NCBI GenBank assembly: GCA_002633025.1
Contig: NMRB01000289.1
Coordinates: 386,846 to 450,845 of the forward strand
Direction of reading: 5' to 3'
DNA: 64,000 bases
Source: Notospermus geniculatus
Taxonomy: Eukaryota > Nemertea > Pilidiophora > Heteronemertea > Lineidae
A model generated the notes under the pieces. It saw only the letters and a list, made by a program, of their open reading frames with translations. It made no database searches and was not told where the DNA came from. The position numbers were made by a program, and so were the translations under genes. Positions 1-13,000 of the stretch are shown here, in pieces. Positions within the stretch are counted from its first letter, which is position 1. Every line of letters starts with the position of its first letter.

Positions 1-1439
1 GAAAAACTGTCCGGGGAACAAAAGATCCTATTGTACATTCTAATCTCTGACAATTGGTTTCTATACGCATGCCGCTTATTCCGTCATTCAACAATAGAAG
101 TGGACACTTTTTACAGGGGGACACTTTTTACTGCTACACGTTGCAGGAACGGTATAATCTAAATGACCATTTACTGGTCATGTGGGGTGTTCTGTATAGC
201 AGATTATACAAGTATCCTGTATGGAATAGACCCTCTTTTCATCGATGTTTCTTGCTTGTTCTATGCATACATTCATGGATGTTTGCAGTGGCCTTCTACC
301 AGTTGACCTGCTTTCGTTCCATCGTTGATGTGAGAACACTTCTCTCTGTGTAACCACCACATAACCACCCCAATGCCAGGTTTATAATAAGACTGGCGTA
401 AGCTTGGCTCGTGTTTGAAGCCCAACCTTTGCAACACGCGATGAAAAATAAGCCTGGCTTAAGCTGCGCTCATGTCGGGATCGACCGAAACCAGCTTAAG
501 CCAAGGCTGAGCAACCGGGCATTTGTCTTGCAACTATTTTTTCTGGTTATTGTTTACATGGTAAGGAAATAACTTCTACCACTGTCATCATAGGTGCCTG
601 GTAGCCTCACATAGTCAGTCATGTCAGTCTGCTTGCTGGTGATGAAGGCTTGTTTCACTATACATGTAGATAGACACATGAATACAATGATATTAGGACA
701 CAACACACAACTTACGAAATGGGCCGTCGACTTCCGTCTGCAAGCTGACTTTGTCAAGTCCATGTCAGCAAGATATCACCTTCTTCAGATAGGGGTTTAC
801 CTTACTGGGTCGAATTGGTCCACAGTTTGTTACTAACTTGCACCGAACTAGAGTACAATGCAGATTGTCATGGTTAAATTCAGTTATTAAATCACTGTAG
901 ATTACACTTGTACACCAATTGATGACATTTTCTTTCCTCTCTGCGCATGCGTCATTAGCGTGTCGTTTAGAACTGGCGCATTCCTGTAAGTACCAGAACG
1001 GACTGAGTCGTTACGTTTTGTAGATTCCAAATCCAGTAAAAAATATTTCCGGATACCGCTCTGATATCATCAGCACGTTCCTGAACTTCTTAAATTTTTT
1101 ATATGCTTTAGCATTGATCATTGCCAAACCACTGTGGTCATCCACAAGCCTACGTAGGTTTGAATGCAACATGACTGCCAGTTGCTAATCATCTCCGGCC
1201 TGTTGCCAGTCATAACTTAATACTGACCACCAGCTGTTAGACACTTCTGATGTAAAATTAAGTCCCAGTTGCATGCACGCATGTTCATTTCAACGTCATT
1301 TCCTTGTCTTTATACCATGACTACCCTTTAAAAGGGGGTGGGGAGGGTGAGTGACTTACACCTCATTATTCTTCCTGTAACATCCTACACAAGTTGACAT
1401 GCCATTTCATATCAAGCTATCCTTTGCCTCCCATTCGCG

Positions 1440-1570
1440 ATGGAGAGTTTTCGCAAAGCCCACGAAACGTCAACGCGAACGCCAATCCCATTGTTCCATG
1501 GCACACAGAGATCACCGAACAGAAGGATAGACGTTCACATTGGCGCTTCCGGGCTTCTCGAAAACTCTCT
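1440..1570. mobile_element. Foldback element, family A
   Basis: Starts GAGAGTTTTCGCAAAGCCCA and ends in the inverted GGCTTCTCGAAAACTCTC. Related to the larger element at 22690-22941. Confidence 0.6.
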
Positions 1571-2108
1571 GTTACTCACCTCTGCTGGAAACCATTTGGC
1601 AGTAGGCTACCTTCCGGTATCTCCATACTCTTTTGGTGTTTAGCATATGTTGCCGATTGATGCCTGCTTCGGCGATTGAGTCAGACATCAGTGGTAGCAG
1701 ATGAACATACTTTTCACTACTATTGTCTTTAACAAGTTGTGTTTACGGCCTGCTATTGGCACTTTCTATACATTCAAATCAATGCATCTGTGGTTAGACG
1801 TTGCCAACAGAACATTTTTGTCTTGTAAATTTGCTGTACCTTTATTGATAAAGATTGATCACCCCTTTCCATACACTCCGGGTATGCCGTACTGCATCAC
1901 TGCATTCGTTCTATTTTGCTGAAACACCAACCAGAACTCCACCACACAGTCACACATCCTGAGGTAATCAGGGGTTTTTCTTCTGAAATTATCATAAAAA
2001 ACAGATGCAAAAAATCTACCACCAAACATTCTAAACAGGGATGAGGGGATGCAACACATCTTTCGTTAAAACAATAGCAGTCGGAGAAGAAAGTCCGAAG
2101 AAGCACCC

Positions 2109-2178
2109 CTTCAGTTTGGAATCGAACCCCGGTCTCCCGCGTGTTAGGCGGGGAGAGTCACCACTATTCTACCGAGGA
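2109..2178 (-). pseudogene. Decayed tRNA-like sequence (Asp-type body, AAC anticodon)
   Basis: The minus strand reads TCCTCGGTAGAATAGTGGTG at the 5' end (tRNA-Asp A-box region), then a perfect 5-bp anticodon stem CCCGC/GCGGG around loop CTAACAC, then GGTTCGATTCC (B box). The T stem has lost pairs, and the acceptor ends do not pair. It looks like a tRNA pseudogene or the head of a SINE. Confidence 0.6.
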
Positions 2179-2487
2179 TTACACTCGGGTGATAAGCAGA
2201 TCACCTCAATGGTCAGGACAATGGAGGATCTCCGGTGGTCTTGCATGTCGCTTCAAAGACGCCGAATAAAACAGATATGACGGATTTTGCCGATAGAAAA
2301 TGCATGTGTGGCACCCTGCTGCATATTGTAGGGCAACAAATTTAATCAATATCATCTCGGTAGACACGTTGGAACAGCGCTGGAATCGGTGTTGAAGTTT
2401 CGACCAAACTTTGGCGGTGACCGCAATGGACTGACGGGATCGGCGGACGCTGTCCCTGTGTCCTCTGTCCTCTAATCTGTTCACGTA

Positions 2488-2765
2488 TATCGTAGGCCGG
2501 AGTGNTATACCTAAATCGATTTAGGTATGGTACTTAAATCGATTTAGGTATGGTACTTAAATCGATTTAGGTATGGTACTTAAATCGATTTAGGTATGAT
2601 ACCTAATTCCTGGCCTGTTATTGGTCGATTTAGGTATGGTACTTAAATCGATTTAGGTATGATACCTAATTCCTGGCATGTGGTTGGTTGATTTAGGTAT
2701 GGTACCTAATTCTATTTAGGTATGATACCTAAATGGAGACTTTTGTCCACTCCGGCCTACGATAC
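2488..2765. repeat. Palindromic tandem repeat framed by inverted ends
   Basis: About ten copies of a 23-bp unit around ATCGATTTAGGTATGGTACT, itself palindromic, between inverted ends CGTAGGCCGGAGTG and CACTCCGGCCTACG. One N at 2505 shows the assembly struggled here. Confidence 0.8.
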
Positions 2766-3359
2766 ACGTAGGCCCTATTTGCATGGTTCCCCACTTGCAT
2801 CCAGCCTGATGATATCAGGACCTTTTACCGCTCGCTCCTACGTCACCGCGCAGAAGGTGACGTAGCAACGAGCGGTAAGTAGTAGGCCCTACCCGATATC
2901 TTCAGGATGCTCACATCCAGCAATCAGGCGTTTACCGTAACTTCGGTTCACAGCATTTCAATTTCTTTAACACTTGCCCCGAATAGCGGAGCGGATGAGT
3001 GACTTGCGCACATTTCTTCAATTACAGCACCCCGGTCTCTCAATTTGCATGTTGCGGAGATGGTACACTGATAGGCCTACATGCACAGCATCGTTCTGCT
3101 TTTAGCTCGTATTATATTTAATGATTGTTGGTGTTAAATAGAGGCATTGCTGTAGTAGGTAGAGTGATTGGTTCCTTGCGAGCCAATGACCACGTATCTT
3201 TGCCCTCACGATGTACCTGGCACTTGCTAATGATTACAAGTCATGTACACGCATGTTTTCCACATTTTTTCATATGACTCATTGTGGGGGACCGCATACA
3301 CATTGCAGGCTGCGGTTCCCCTGGACTGATTTTGGGTTCCCAACGTGATGTTAAACACC

Positions 3360-3629
3360 TACACTCTTAGCCAAAAAGGTTCTTTAGGGGTTCTTTGTGC
3401 ATCACCAGAGGAACCCCAAGGTTCTATATAGAACCTTCTGTAAAGAACCCGAAAGGGTTCCATATAGAACCTTTCTGTCGCCAAATAACCCATAAAGGTT
3501 CCAGTTAGAACCCTTTTCCGAGGGAAAGGTTCTATCTGGAACCTCTAAAGGTTCTTAATCAACCCGAGGGTTCTTAAATCAGAGGGTTCTCCTGGTGTGG
3601 CACCAAAGAACCTTTTCGGCTAAGAGTGT
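3360..3629. mobile_element. Foldback MITE with ACTCTTAGCC ends
   Basis: Terminal inverted repeats of about 22 bp: TACACTCTTAGCCAAAAAGG at the left and the complement of AACCTTTTCGGCTAAGAGTG at the right, with inner repeats of GGTTCTATATAGAACC type. A TA duplication is likely. Confidence 0.75.
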
Positions 3630-3669
3630 ACGTTGTTGTGACGTTTGGTGCCTATTGCTACGCTACAGG

Positions 3670-3780
3670 TTCCCTAACTTCAGCAATGATGTCAACTTCA
3701 ACCACCTGACCATCAAAACAGGACTGCCCGCCGGGATGGGTAAGCCGTTACTAGAGGGCAGGAACACTACAGGTGCTCTG
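3670..3780 (+). other. Possible upstream channel exon (phase conflict)
   Basis: An open stretch with acceptor gctacag and donor gtaaga encoding FPNFSNDVNFNHLTIKTGLP then AGMGKPLLEGRNTTGAL. It ends at phase 0, while the next accepted exon needs a phase-2 donor, and no donor here fits. I recognise no IP3R/RyR match. It may be a false exon, or part of another splice form that uses a later acceptor inside 3863-4018. Confidence 0.2.
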
Positions 3781-3862
3781 GTAAGACATAGACCCTGTAA
3801 AGGGCCTATTGGTAAGGTAAGAACCCTTTGAGTTCGCTCTAAACTGTTGGTCATCTTTGCAG

Positions 3863-4018
3863 AATCTCGGCCAAGAACCGCCGCGTTGGCACATACTCAG
3901 CAGACGAGGAAGCCCTAGATGTGCGGTGCCTTCAACTGCTCAGGGCATGCATTCATAATGAAGAGAGGAAGCTCCCGGAGGACTGGCAGAACCGGACTCA
4001 GGAGAGGAAGATTAGAAA
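3863..4018 (+). CDS. Channel exon: cytosolic helical segment
   Basis: The acceptor is tttgcag and the donor gtaaga; the exon enters with one base of a codon and leaves with two. It encodes ISAKNRRVGTYSADEEALDV followed by a helical stretch with LQLLRACIHNEERK. This resembles the armadillo-type helices ahead of the RIH-associated domain in IP3 receptors (the segment with LCIKVLQTLREMM in vertebrates). It is the first exon in the window that I can join in phase with the rest. Confidence 0.8.
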
Positions 4019-7000
4019 GTAAGACAAATGCCTCTTCTGTCTTCAGGAGATGGAGTCATATCGTGTTCAGTGTCTTCCTTCGTCTTCTCCTTCTCAAGGG
4101 TTCCGCTTATCTTTCGTTTACCCTTCCTTGATAAAGTATATGTGTATATAACGATCCTCATTCAATTCTAACCCTGTCCAGTTTCGGCCTATTCATAAGT
4201 TGAATACCTCGAAACCAAATCTTTCTAACTGCATCCTTTTCTACCAATCATCATATCAAAATCTGCTTTACCATTGATAGTTGATTGATGACCTTTTCTC
4301 AATCAAGCCAAGAAATTTTAAACATGACGTTTACAAATCAATTTAAGTCATTTTCTTCATTCACGTCACCGTATTTCTCTGAAAGGTGCCCACTTGCAGT
4401 GAAATATCTTGATGTGATACATCATTTTGGTTATTTTTTACTATACCTTCCATCCTAACAACAGAGCGATCCACTAACAATCACTCCTCTTTCTCTGAAC
4501 CGCTTTTGCTCCACTCCCTTCCCAATCCCCTATCTACCTAAGTCCGCTGCTTCCCTCGTCTCTTCGGGTATAACATTCCCTTCTCTTCTTAACCTCGACT
4601 GCCTACTATGTCTTCCACTCTGCTGTTCTTAACCTTGTCTGTCTGCCCAGTCTCCAATGGTATAAGGCAATATCTCAGCTGGTGATGAGTGTGGGCACAT
4701 GGTCGATTGACGGAATACCTCTATTCCGTTCTTGTAGCTGAACAGTCGTGTGGAGTAAGGCGAATACCACAGTTGACCATGCCCCACTGATCTAGAGAGC
4801 AGAAATCGCCCTTTGCCACTGGAATGGTGTTCCATGAATAGGGTGTTTCAAAGACTGATCGGGGCATTTCTACAACAACAACCAAATACTTAGTTGAAAT
4901 CGACAAGGGAGACAGTTTTAGAGTTGAAAATTGTACATAAGCTTCGGATTAGGCTCACTGTAGCTTCTGAAACAGATTGTTCTTGAAAAAGATTGACGCT
5001 CATTAGTTCTCGGTGACCCTTGAAGATGCTTCACATGGACAAATTCTTTAACAATCCACGCTGCGTCTTTCGATCTCAGTCGACCAGGAATTCTCTGTCA
5101 GTTTTTGGAACACTCTGTCATGTTTCTTCAAAAAAAAACCTTTCTACATTCCTCCTGTATGTCATCTCCTATAATTTCTTTTGAGACATCTGTAAACCAT
5201 CATTATTACTTTCTTCCGACATTCCATTGAATTACTCTCCATTCTTTCATCATCATCCATCTATGTTGTACTTTACCAATCGTTCGTTATTTTGCTTCTC
5301 TTTGTATTAAATTGGCTTTCGTGAAATATTGGCTCGTCATAGGCCTACATGTATATGACGACAAGGTGCACGTCTTACCATCAAAGCAGGCGTGCAGTAA
5401 GATTGTAACATTACCAATTCTAAACCTATTTTTCATTCACGTGTTAAAAAGTTAGCTCTTCAGCCTACTTCAAGGAGTAAGTTTTACTTTCCATCACCAT
5501 CAATTAGAATTGTTAATCTACACTAGCACTAATCCATAGGTTATCATCTTTTCTCTCACTGACTTCGCTTGTTTCACTGTGACTCGTGTTATTATTCCTG
5601 TAGGGGTGTTAAGGTCATAAGAGACATTCAGGCATGTATCAATAACTTTGGTGTAGCCTTGAAGGTCCTGCCTCACCTTGCTCGGCCGAGCGATGACATC
5701 ACCAGGGAGGTACTGGCACTGCTGTGTTCACTCCTCTTCAATGCAAACAGAGATGTTCAGGTAACAACCTTTCCCATTCTGATCCCTATCCCCAGTCTTC
5801 CCGAACCCTTGCCTCGAAATCTATCCAGGTTTCGCCCTCACCCTAACTGGAACTTGAATCACGACCTGAAGACCTTTTCGGCCCTGTCATCCTTCCCAGA
5901 GCTCCCCAGTGTTCCCATGAACATCAGACCTCCAAATAACTTCATTCACTCATCGATGCTCATACCAGAAGCTGTTACTGGACTAGAACCTTATTCACAA
6001 AGTTCCCGTAACTTTAGGGGTACGCAAATCCTTTGTCAGGCTGATCGAGAACAATAGGTCTCTCGCAAATGGACAATAGATTGCACATTCCGTAACTGGT
6101 TGCCTGCAAATTGACAATACGACGCGGTCCTAAAGTTACGGGGCCTTTGTCATTGTGTGGTGACTACACTGGCCCGTCCCATGTTGACAGCGACAGTGAC
6201 ATAGTGATGAGATAACATTGAGTCTGGAGCACATGTCGGTTGATCATGCCCTGAATAGTTAGCTATGTATCTAAGCAAACCGGTGCTAGCCACGCTATCA
6301 AAGTATCAGCTTGAAAATACTTTGTTGGCTCTGGTTAGAAGGAAATAACACATCTTTTTAGCTTCTTTACCGTTTTGCTGATCTCGAAATCTTCGAATTC
6401 TGTGTCGAAATGTCTTCAAAGTGTTGTATCTGATAGTAAGAGTAGCAGCTGGTGGCACAATCATCCATTGGTGACGTCACTTCTGCCTTCGCAAGGCTTC
6501 TACATTTGTTGGCATGCACTAGAGCTTTAGTGAATCGAATCCAAGAAGAAAATGAAGCTTCTGATGTGCGTGCCTAGACTAAAGATATTCTGCCTATAGT
6601 CCACTGGAAGTGCCTTTTGGAACTTAGGCCTGGTGCAACCGGGCCTAAGTGTGACACTTATCATTTGTTCAATACAAACGATAAGTATCATTTGACTCGA
6701 GTATGTTTATGAATAAGGAACCGATCGTTGACCAGCTCTTATTCTTATTCTTAACGTCAGAGGACTTTCAATGCAAATTCAGCAACCTTTGTTATTGCTA
6801 ATACAAAAGTTTACTTCCAGCAATTAATATCAAAGGATTTTTGTAAATTCAACAACCTCAATTTGTTAGCTTACAAACGTTACTTCGAGCCATTGAATTC
6901 AAATGACTTTCAATGCAAATTCAACAACCTCCAGGTGTTAAAACTTACAAAAGTTACTTCCAGTCCACCAGTGGGCAGTTCAAGTTGAATTGAAAGTATA

Positions 7001-10000
7001 CTAGAACCTTCATTTTGGCAGCACGCTGGCATCGAAGTCTTACTCCGGTGACCAGTAAGGGCCTGACACATTGCTTGAACGTCACAAAATTTGCCAGTCT
7101 ATCGTCGTGTAAGCCTCAAAGGCTTATAATTGATCATCTATTGGCAAATTTTCTGCGGATCTTGAATCGAACGCTGCTTAATGCTACAAGGCATAACGAA
7201 ACTAACATTTCACCACCATACTTATGATAGTATTCTCTCAATTTTTAATTTTTTTTATTTTAATTTTTTTTAAATATTCCACTAATGATCGATCGAATTT
7301 TTATTACTTAGAGGCTCAACATTTTAATCTTAGACTTCAGCTTTCGTATTCACCATTTTTTAAATAAAGCTTTTGCGTTTTTTCCACAAGTAGTGGATTG
7401 AACTTCTCAACATGATTTAACATCATCTGGATGCAACATAGACTTTAGCTTCCGCAATCAGCCAGCCGCATGTATACATTTAATATTTTATCTTTTCAAA
7501 ATCTTTAACTGACCAAAGATTGTAATACCTAAGAATAAAATCAACTCACTTATTTTAATTCAATGCTGTTTCAGTCGGCACTGTTGAGCTATTTCTTGAA
7601 GACAAGGGAAGAGGTGTTCTTCTATGCAATAAGAAACAGAATGCAGCTCTCTGTTTGTGCGATAAAAGAGAAGTAAGTCTTTTACATCAGTCTAATTGTA
7701 TACCGTCTAATGGTCTATTTCAGTCATCATTATTGAAGTACTTCCTTACCTCGAGAGAGGAGGTGTTCTTCTATGCAATAAGAAACCGAATGCAGCTCTC
7801 TGTTGCCGCGATCAAGGAAAAGTAAGATGTTTTCCCCTCCCAAATCGTTCGTACTAATCTTATTGTTCACTCAATTTTGGTGTGTTGATTTTAATGGATT
7901 TTGGGTGTGGTTATTTTTATCTCTGGTGAATCCACAAGCATGAAGGTAAAATTTATAATGAACCTCGTCCTTTTTCACCTTTCTTTATAAACAGCTAATG
8001 GGACATTGTGCATGCTGCTCCCCTGGGTTTTTTTAATAATTATTCTGGACTGGAGAGGACGTTGGTTCAGAGGTCCCGCCAATCAGTCTCATTGACTACG
8101 TGAAAAGTGTCAATGATCGGCACTACCTATAACCGCACATAAGGACGTTACAAACGGAAGAAGTAGATCATGACCTTGAGTCGTTGTGATGTCATCTTGA
8201 GTAGTGGCTGAGAACGACGTTGGCGGCGCTGCAGTCGTCAGGATGATCTCGAGTCGTAGCTGAGAAAGACGTTTGGTGGCGCTGCTGTCGTTAAAATGAT
8301 CTGCAGTTGCAGCTGATCAAAAGTATAGTACATTGTACTACAATGTACAGACTCTTCCAATTTCGTATTACGTCTATATTAAATTATAAGCTGCAACTTC
8401 AGATCATCGTTAGGCAGTACGGTCGAAATAATAAATGCCGAGACCTACGGTACATGTAGACAAAATTAAATATTCCTGGAATGGAGGGGTGCATCGTTCG
8501 AACTTCAACCGCGATTAAGACGATGAAGGTGGATTTCGTGGTCATTCCTTGAGGTATGCCAGGCATAATGTACATGTACATGTACATTATAGAATCTGCC
8601 CAAGAGTATGCTCTGTGTATGTCCCCACTTGTACGTACGCTTGTTTACATCTCATATTATAAGATTTGGGCTGGTGGGACATACTACCAGGTGAAAGTCA
8701 GTAAGAACCAAAAATTGGCACGTGGATAATTGAACCGAATCTTCGTAATAACGAATCTTTAGACGGCGCTTACGATGTTCGCTGTCGTACTGTGTATATA
8801 ACAGTGATACAAATAATGGCTGATATCAAAAATAGATAAGCGAGCGATGATATTCATAAAAGCTAGCAAATGCTTTATTCTACTTCAAGTTTTGTAGTAC
8901 ATTTACATTGGACCTCGCTGTGCAAATCTTAAGTAAAAGCGTTTGCTAACTTTTATGGATACCAGCCAATGTCTTTATATTTCTGGTACAACCTGGTAAT
9001 TTGTCCCATACGGAATTGTCTGACTCTGCCTGCCCTCAATACGATTGTGATCCTCTCTGCGTATCGTCGAAAGCTCGCTTGCTTTAATTTTTCTCAATGC
9101 AGACAATGAATACCACGTTTGAACTCCTTATTCTTCTGTTCGCGTTTGGCTATTTCCGCTTTCAAATTTACATTTGGCATGACAATGGAAGGGAATTTCT
9201 TGTCTCACGTTGGGACACTCAGATTCTTGGTCACTCAGTCAGTCAAAGCCCCAATTCATACTTCCCCCTGACCAGTCAGCGGAACGAAAATGCTTCAGGG
9301 TCATTTCACGCCACGCTGGTTCCAAACAATGCATTTCCGTTCCGCTGACTGGTCAGCGAGGAAGTATGAATTTGCTCTAACGCACCTACCTATTTCCATT
9401 GTGGTACATGGTGTAATGTATATTTTAGAGAATTTTCTTCAAGTTTCAAAATTCAGTCTTTTCTAAATGTGACTGAATTAAGGTTGTGGCACCAGCTTTT
9501 TGATCTGCAAGTAATATAACGTCAGGTTTTTACAATGGCGCAATAGGCCACCACACTCATTCTCTTTTTAGGCCGTACACCAACGAAGCTCTTGAACTTA
9601 GGTTGAGCCACAGCTTTTCAATTCTTCAGGTTTGCCAGGGCTTGATGTCACAATGGAAAAGTTGTGGCTCAGCCCGAGTTCAGGATAATCTTCGTTGGTG
9701 CACACGGGCGGCCCTCCGAGTCATAACTTTCAACTTCCAATTTGCCGTGTTTGCATGATATAATTGTTCTAAAGCCTGAGTAAATGTGTGGTTCTTCCTC
9801 ATTCTACTATTATATATGATCTTTATATATCGTCATCTTCCGGTGACTCATCTTTCATATTTTTGTACATGATTCCGATCTGTTGGGCATCACACCAAAC
9901 GTTTATTCACACAATTAGATTTCATGAGAAGAAACACTCAGCCAATCAGATTGGTGTATATTACACCAAGTTTTAATCAGATTAAACTATACAACACCGG

Positions 10001-13000
10001 GGTCAATCACTGCCAATTGCAAAGAAGTAGGCTAATCATATTTAGGGAGGGGGGTTTCCACTACGGGCCACCGTGCGTCCCCTTGTATCTTATACTTCTG
10101 GGCCGACCGAATCGAAAATCCGATAGCACCAACAGTGCCTAACAGAGAGGTATGCAATGCCTTTTAATACCATTACAGAATTTCTCTGTTAGGCCATGTT
10201 AGTGCTATCAGAGTTTCGATTCGGTCGGCCCTGATATTTACCATCTTCCTCAAGATATCAGGCACTTTCCTGTCCATCTTCCTTCCGATGAGGAAAGCAG
10301 CATGTGTGAAGGAGCTGGACAGGACGTTTGAGAAACCACCGGCGTGCGAAGACACCCTTCTCCCCTGCCGTATTCGTCGCCTGTTTCAAATTTCTCTTAA
10401 GAAACTTAAAGGAGTTAGACGCCGAAGTTGTAAACAAGCTGGTTTGTTTACAAATATGGTCGGCAAACTAGTTTTATTCCTTCGTGCAGGTGGCAGCACC
10501 CGTGATCGTTAGACTGGTTCCCGGTCCGATGCAACTCACTCACGATATTCACGTCAGTACATATCACCGACAATAGGTGGCAGCACCGCAGGCGTCCGTG
10601 GATAGAGAACCAGTGAGTGAGTGTTTACAACTTCGGCGTCTGACTCCTTTAAGAAATCACACTGTAATTTTTCCAGGCGTCTCCTGCAGGCTCAGAGAGA
10701 GGTTCGGCAGAAACAGAGCGAGGAACAAGCACGCAATTTAGAGTGTTCCATGACATTAGGTAGAAAGGCCTTCCAGGTAAGCCATAAGCAAAAAAACAGC
10801 CATTTTCTCACAGTTTTGACCAGTAGCGTGGAGCTTCTGCCTTTACTCTAAGAATTACCAACACGTTCTGTGTCCAATAAGCAATGCTGTCTTCTCTATT
10901 TTGCAGCAAATCCGTGCGTTTGAGACTGCCATGCGGATGGAAGAGATCAAGCGAGGTGCTGCAGTCAATGTAAGTAACTCGCTACAAGTATGTCACATTC
11001 ATGTTGAACGTTTTATCATGTCCATTCGGGAGCACCCCAGCTCATAACTTACGCTTAGCGAGTGTATTCGACGAGTATCTCACGATTGTTACGACAACAA
11101 GGGGTACTACATGTATGTTTGTACCAAAACACTATCACAGAGAAAAACTTGAGCACACAACGCACATTTTACACCGTTATTCTGTGAGTCTGGTCATCTT
11201 AGTCACTGCGTCAGTCCATGACGATATCACAACTAGGCCTGCTGAGTCAGATGATAAGCTAATTACATAACCCCATGATTACACCAAACTACAGGACTAT
11301 GGTTCAGTAAGTGAGCTTGTTGAAGTCATAGACATTAGAACAGTTACAGGAATGCCACATTGTTTCTTGACTATCATGAATGCATTTTCAGACACTTTAT
11401 CACCAAAGTTTAGTTTAAAATGGATGGCGTACCACATTTTGAGTGTTTCTATCGTCACTTACCATATTTTGTTCCTGTTCGACATTGAGTTTGTGTCTAC
11501 ATTGTTACTACACAATGAAGGTGTGATACATGTGTAATGGCCTTACTGTTGTTTCTAACACCTAGTATCACTTGTTGTGAAATGTCCGCTACCCTGAAAG
11601 TTCCCTGAATAGAGAGATTAATGTAGACTATCTTTTAAAAGGTTCTTTCCTTTTCCACGGGTAGATATTTAGTAAGTCTTTCAACTCCAGGCAACCTCTT
11701 GCTTATAAATGATACCATAACTTTCCCATACCACAAAATAGTCCCTTCCCAATTACTGTCCTGGATATGCAACACTCTTAATTTCTCACGGCCATGCCAT
11801 AGTTTACACACCGATCACTTCGCCCCTTCTGCACTGTACGACACGATGACAAGATATTAAGGATCGAGAGCCAAAGGAATCTGCTTGGTCACCAAGAAAA
11901 TTTCAACCAACTTTACCAAGGGTATGTCACTGTGTCAGGTGACATCACATAGTGATCTACCCATGGGTATACAAATGTACTTTGCAATATTGAGAATCTT
12001 CTTGTGACCAAACCTAATATATGTGGCCCTAGAAGTTAGAACACTGTCCAGCCAAACATGCCATTCGTCGATACACCCACACTGTATACATGTAGATGAT
12101 CGGTCAATGCATTGTTTTCATTACCTTGCTTCACATTCAGGCAATCTGCAATGATATAAACTTGAACGAGCTGGTAAGTCTCCGTCATGTCCAGTAGCTG
12201 CTAAGCGTGCTGGGTGATCATTGTCTGCCGTACACTTATATTGTTTTTGGTTTTATGTCATTTTGGTTATACGTAGTCCTTTGTTGCTTATTGTGGTTAT
12301 TGTCATGGTGTTTTAATACCATTCAAATTGGAGAGCTGTTAGTCATGGTGAGGTACGAAAAACAAAGAGCTTTGTTTCCTTGTAAGATACGCCCAACCTG
12401 CCTCAACAAAATTTTATATGGCTGTACAGCCGAACTGCAAACATCACACATATCCCTGCCACGCTGCATATGACAAGCAAAAAACCTTTTGCAATCCATC
12501 GTGATGGCCAGCAAATGACCACACCGACTGCTGCGGTGGTATCATTCTAAAACAGCACCCCATAGGCTGCTTTTTCGCTCACAAACTAACAGCTAGTCCT
12601 CCGATATTTACAGATAATCTAGCCATTATCTGTAAATATATTTCGATAATCCTACCTTTGTTCGTCGGGGCTTTTATTATATGTTATTTCTTTTATTTGC
12701 TTTAAAGATGGCTTCTTTAACTCAGCTTCAGGTGAGAAGGGGTCCTGTCATGGGGCCCAGCATAGTTGGTATTCTTGGTTACAATTAATACATACATTAT
12801 GAGGAGACCCTGGCCTCCCGCACCTGCGTGATGAGCCGAAGGTTGAATCTGAGGGTTGGGCAGGCTCTTCTCATGAAAATAGCACAAACATGTACATATA
12901 TACTTTCAAATGACTAGCATGAGAAACTATCTTCATACTTACTTCATGCTTCGGATCATGTATGAACAAACATCTCTCAATTGGGTCTCTTTCATCCAAT

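Larger units (their letters stand above)
1..3359. other. Upstream noncoding stretch (probably channel intron)
   Basis: I see no convincing exon. It holds a remnant with GCCGCTTATTCCGTCATTC near 70-95 (part of a foldback family seen at 42164 and 49821), a foldback at 1440-1570, the tRNA-like sequence, a palindromic tandem repeat at 2488-2765, and a small foldback at 2808-2905 with arms around TACCGCTCG. Confidence 0.5.
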
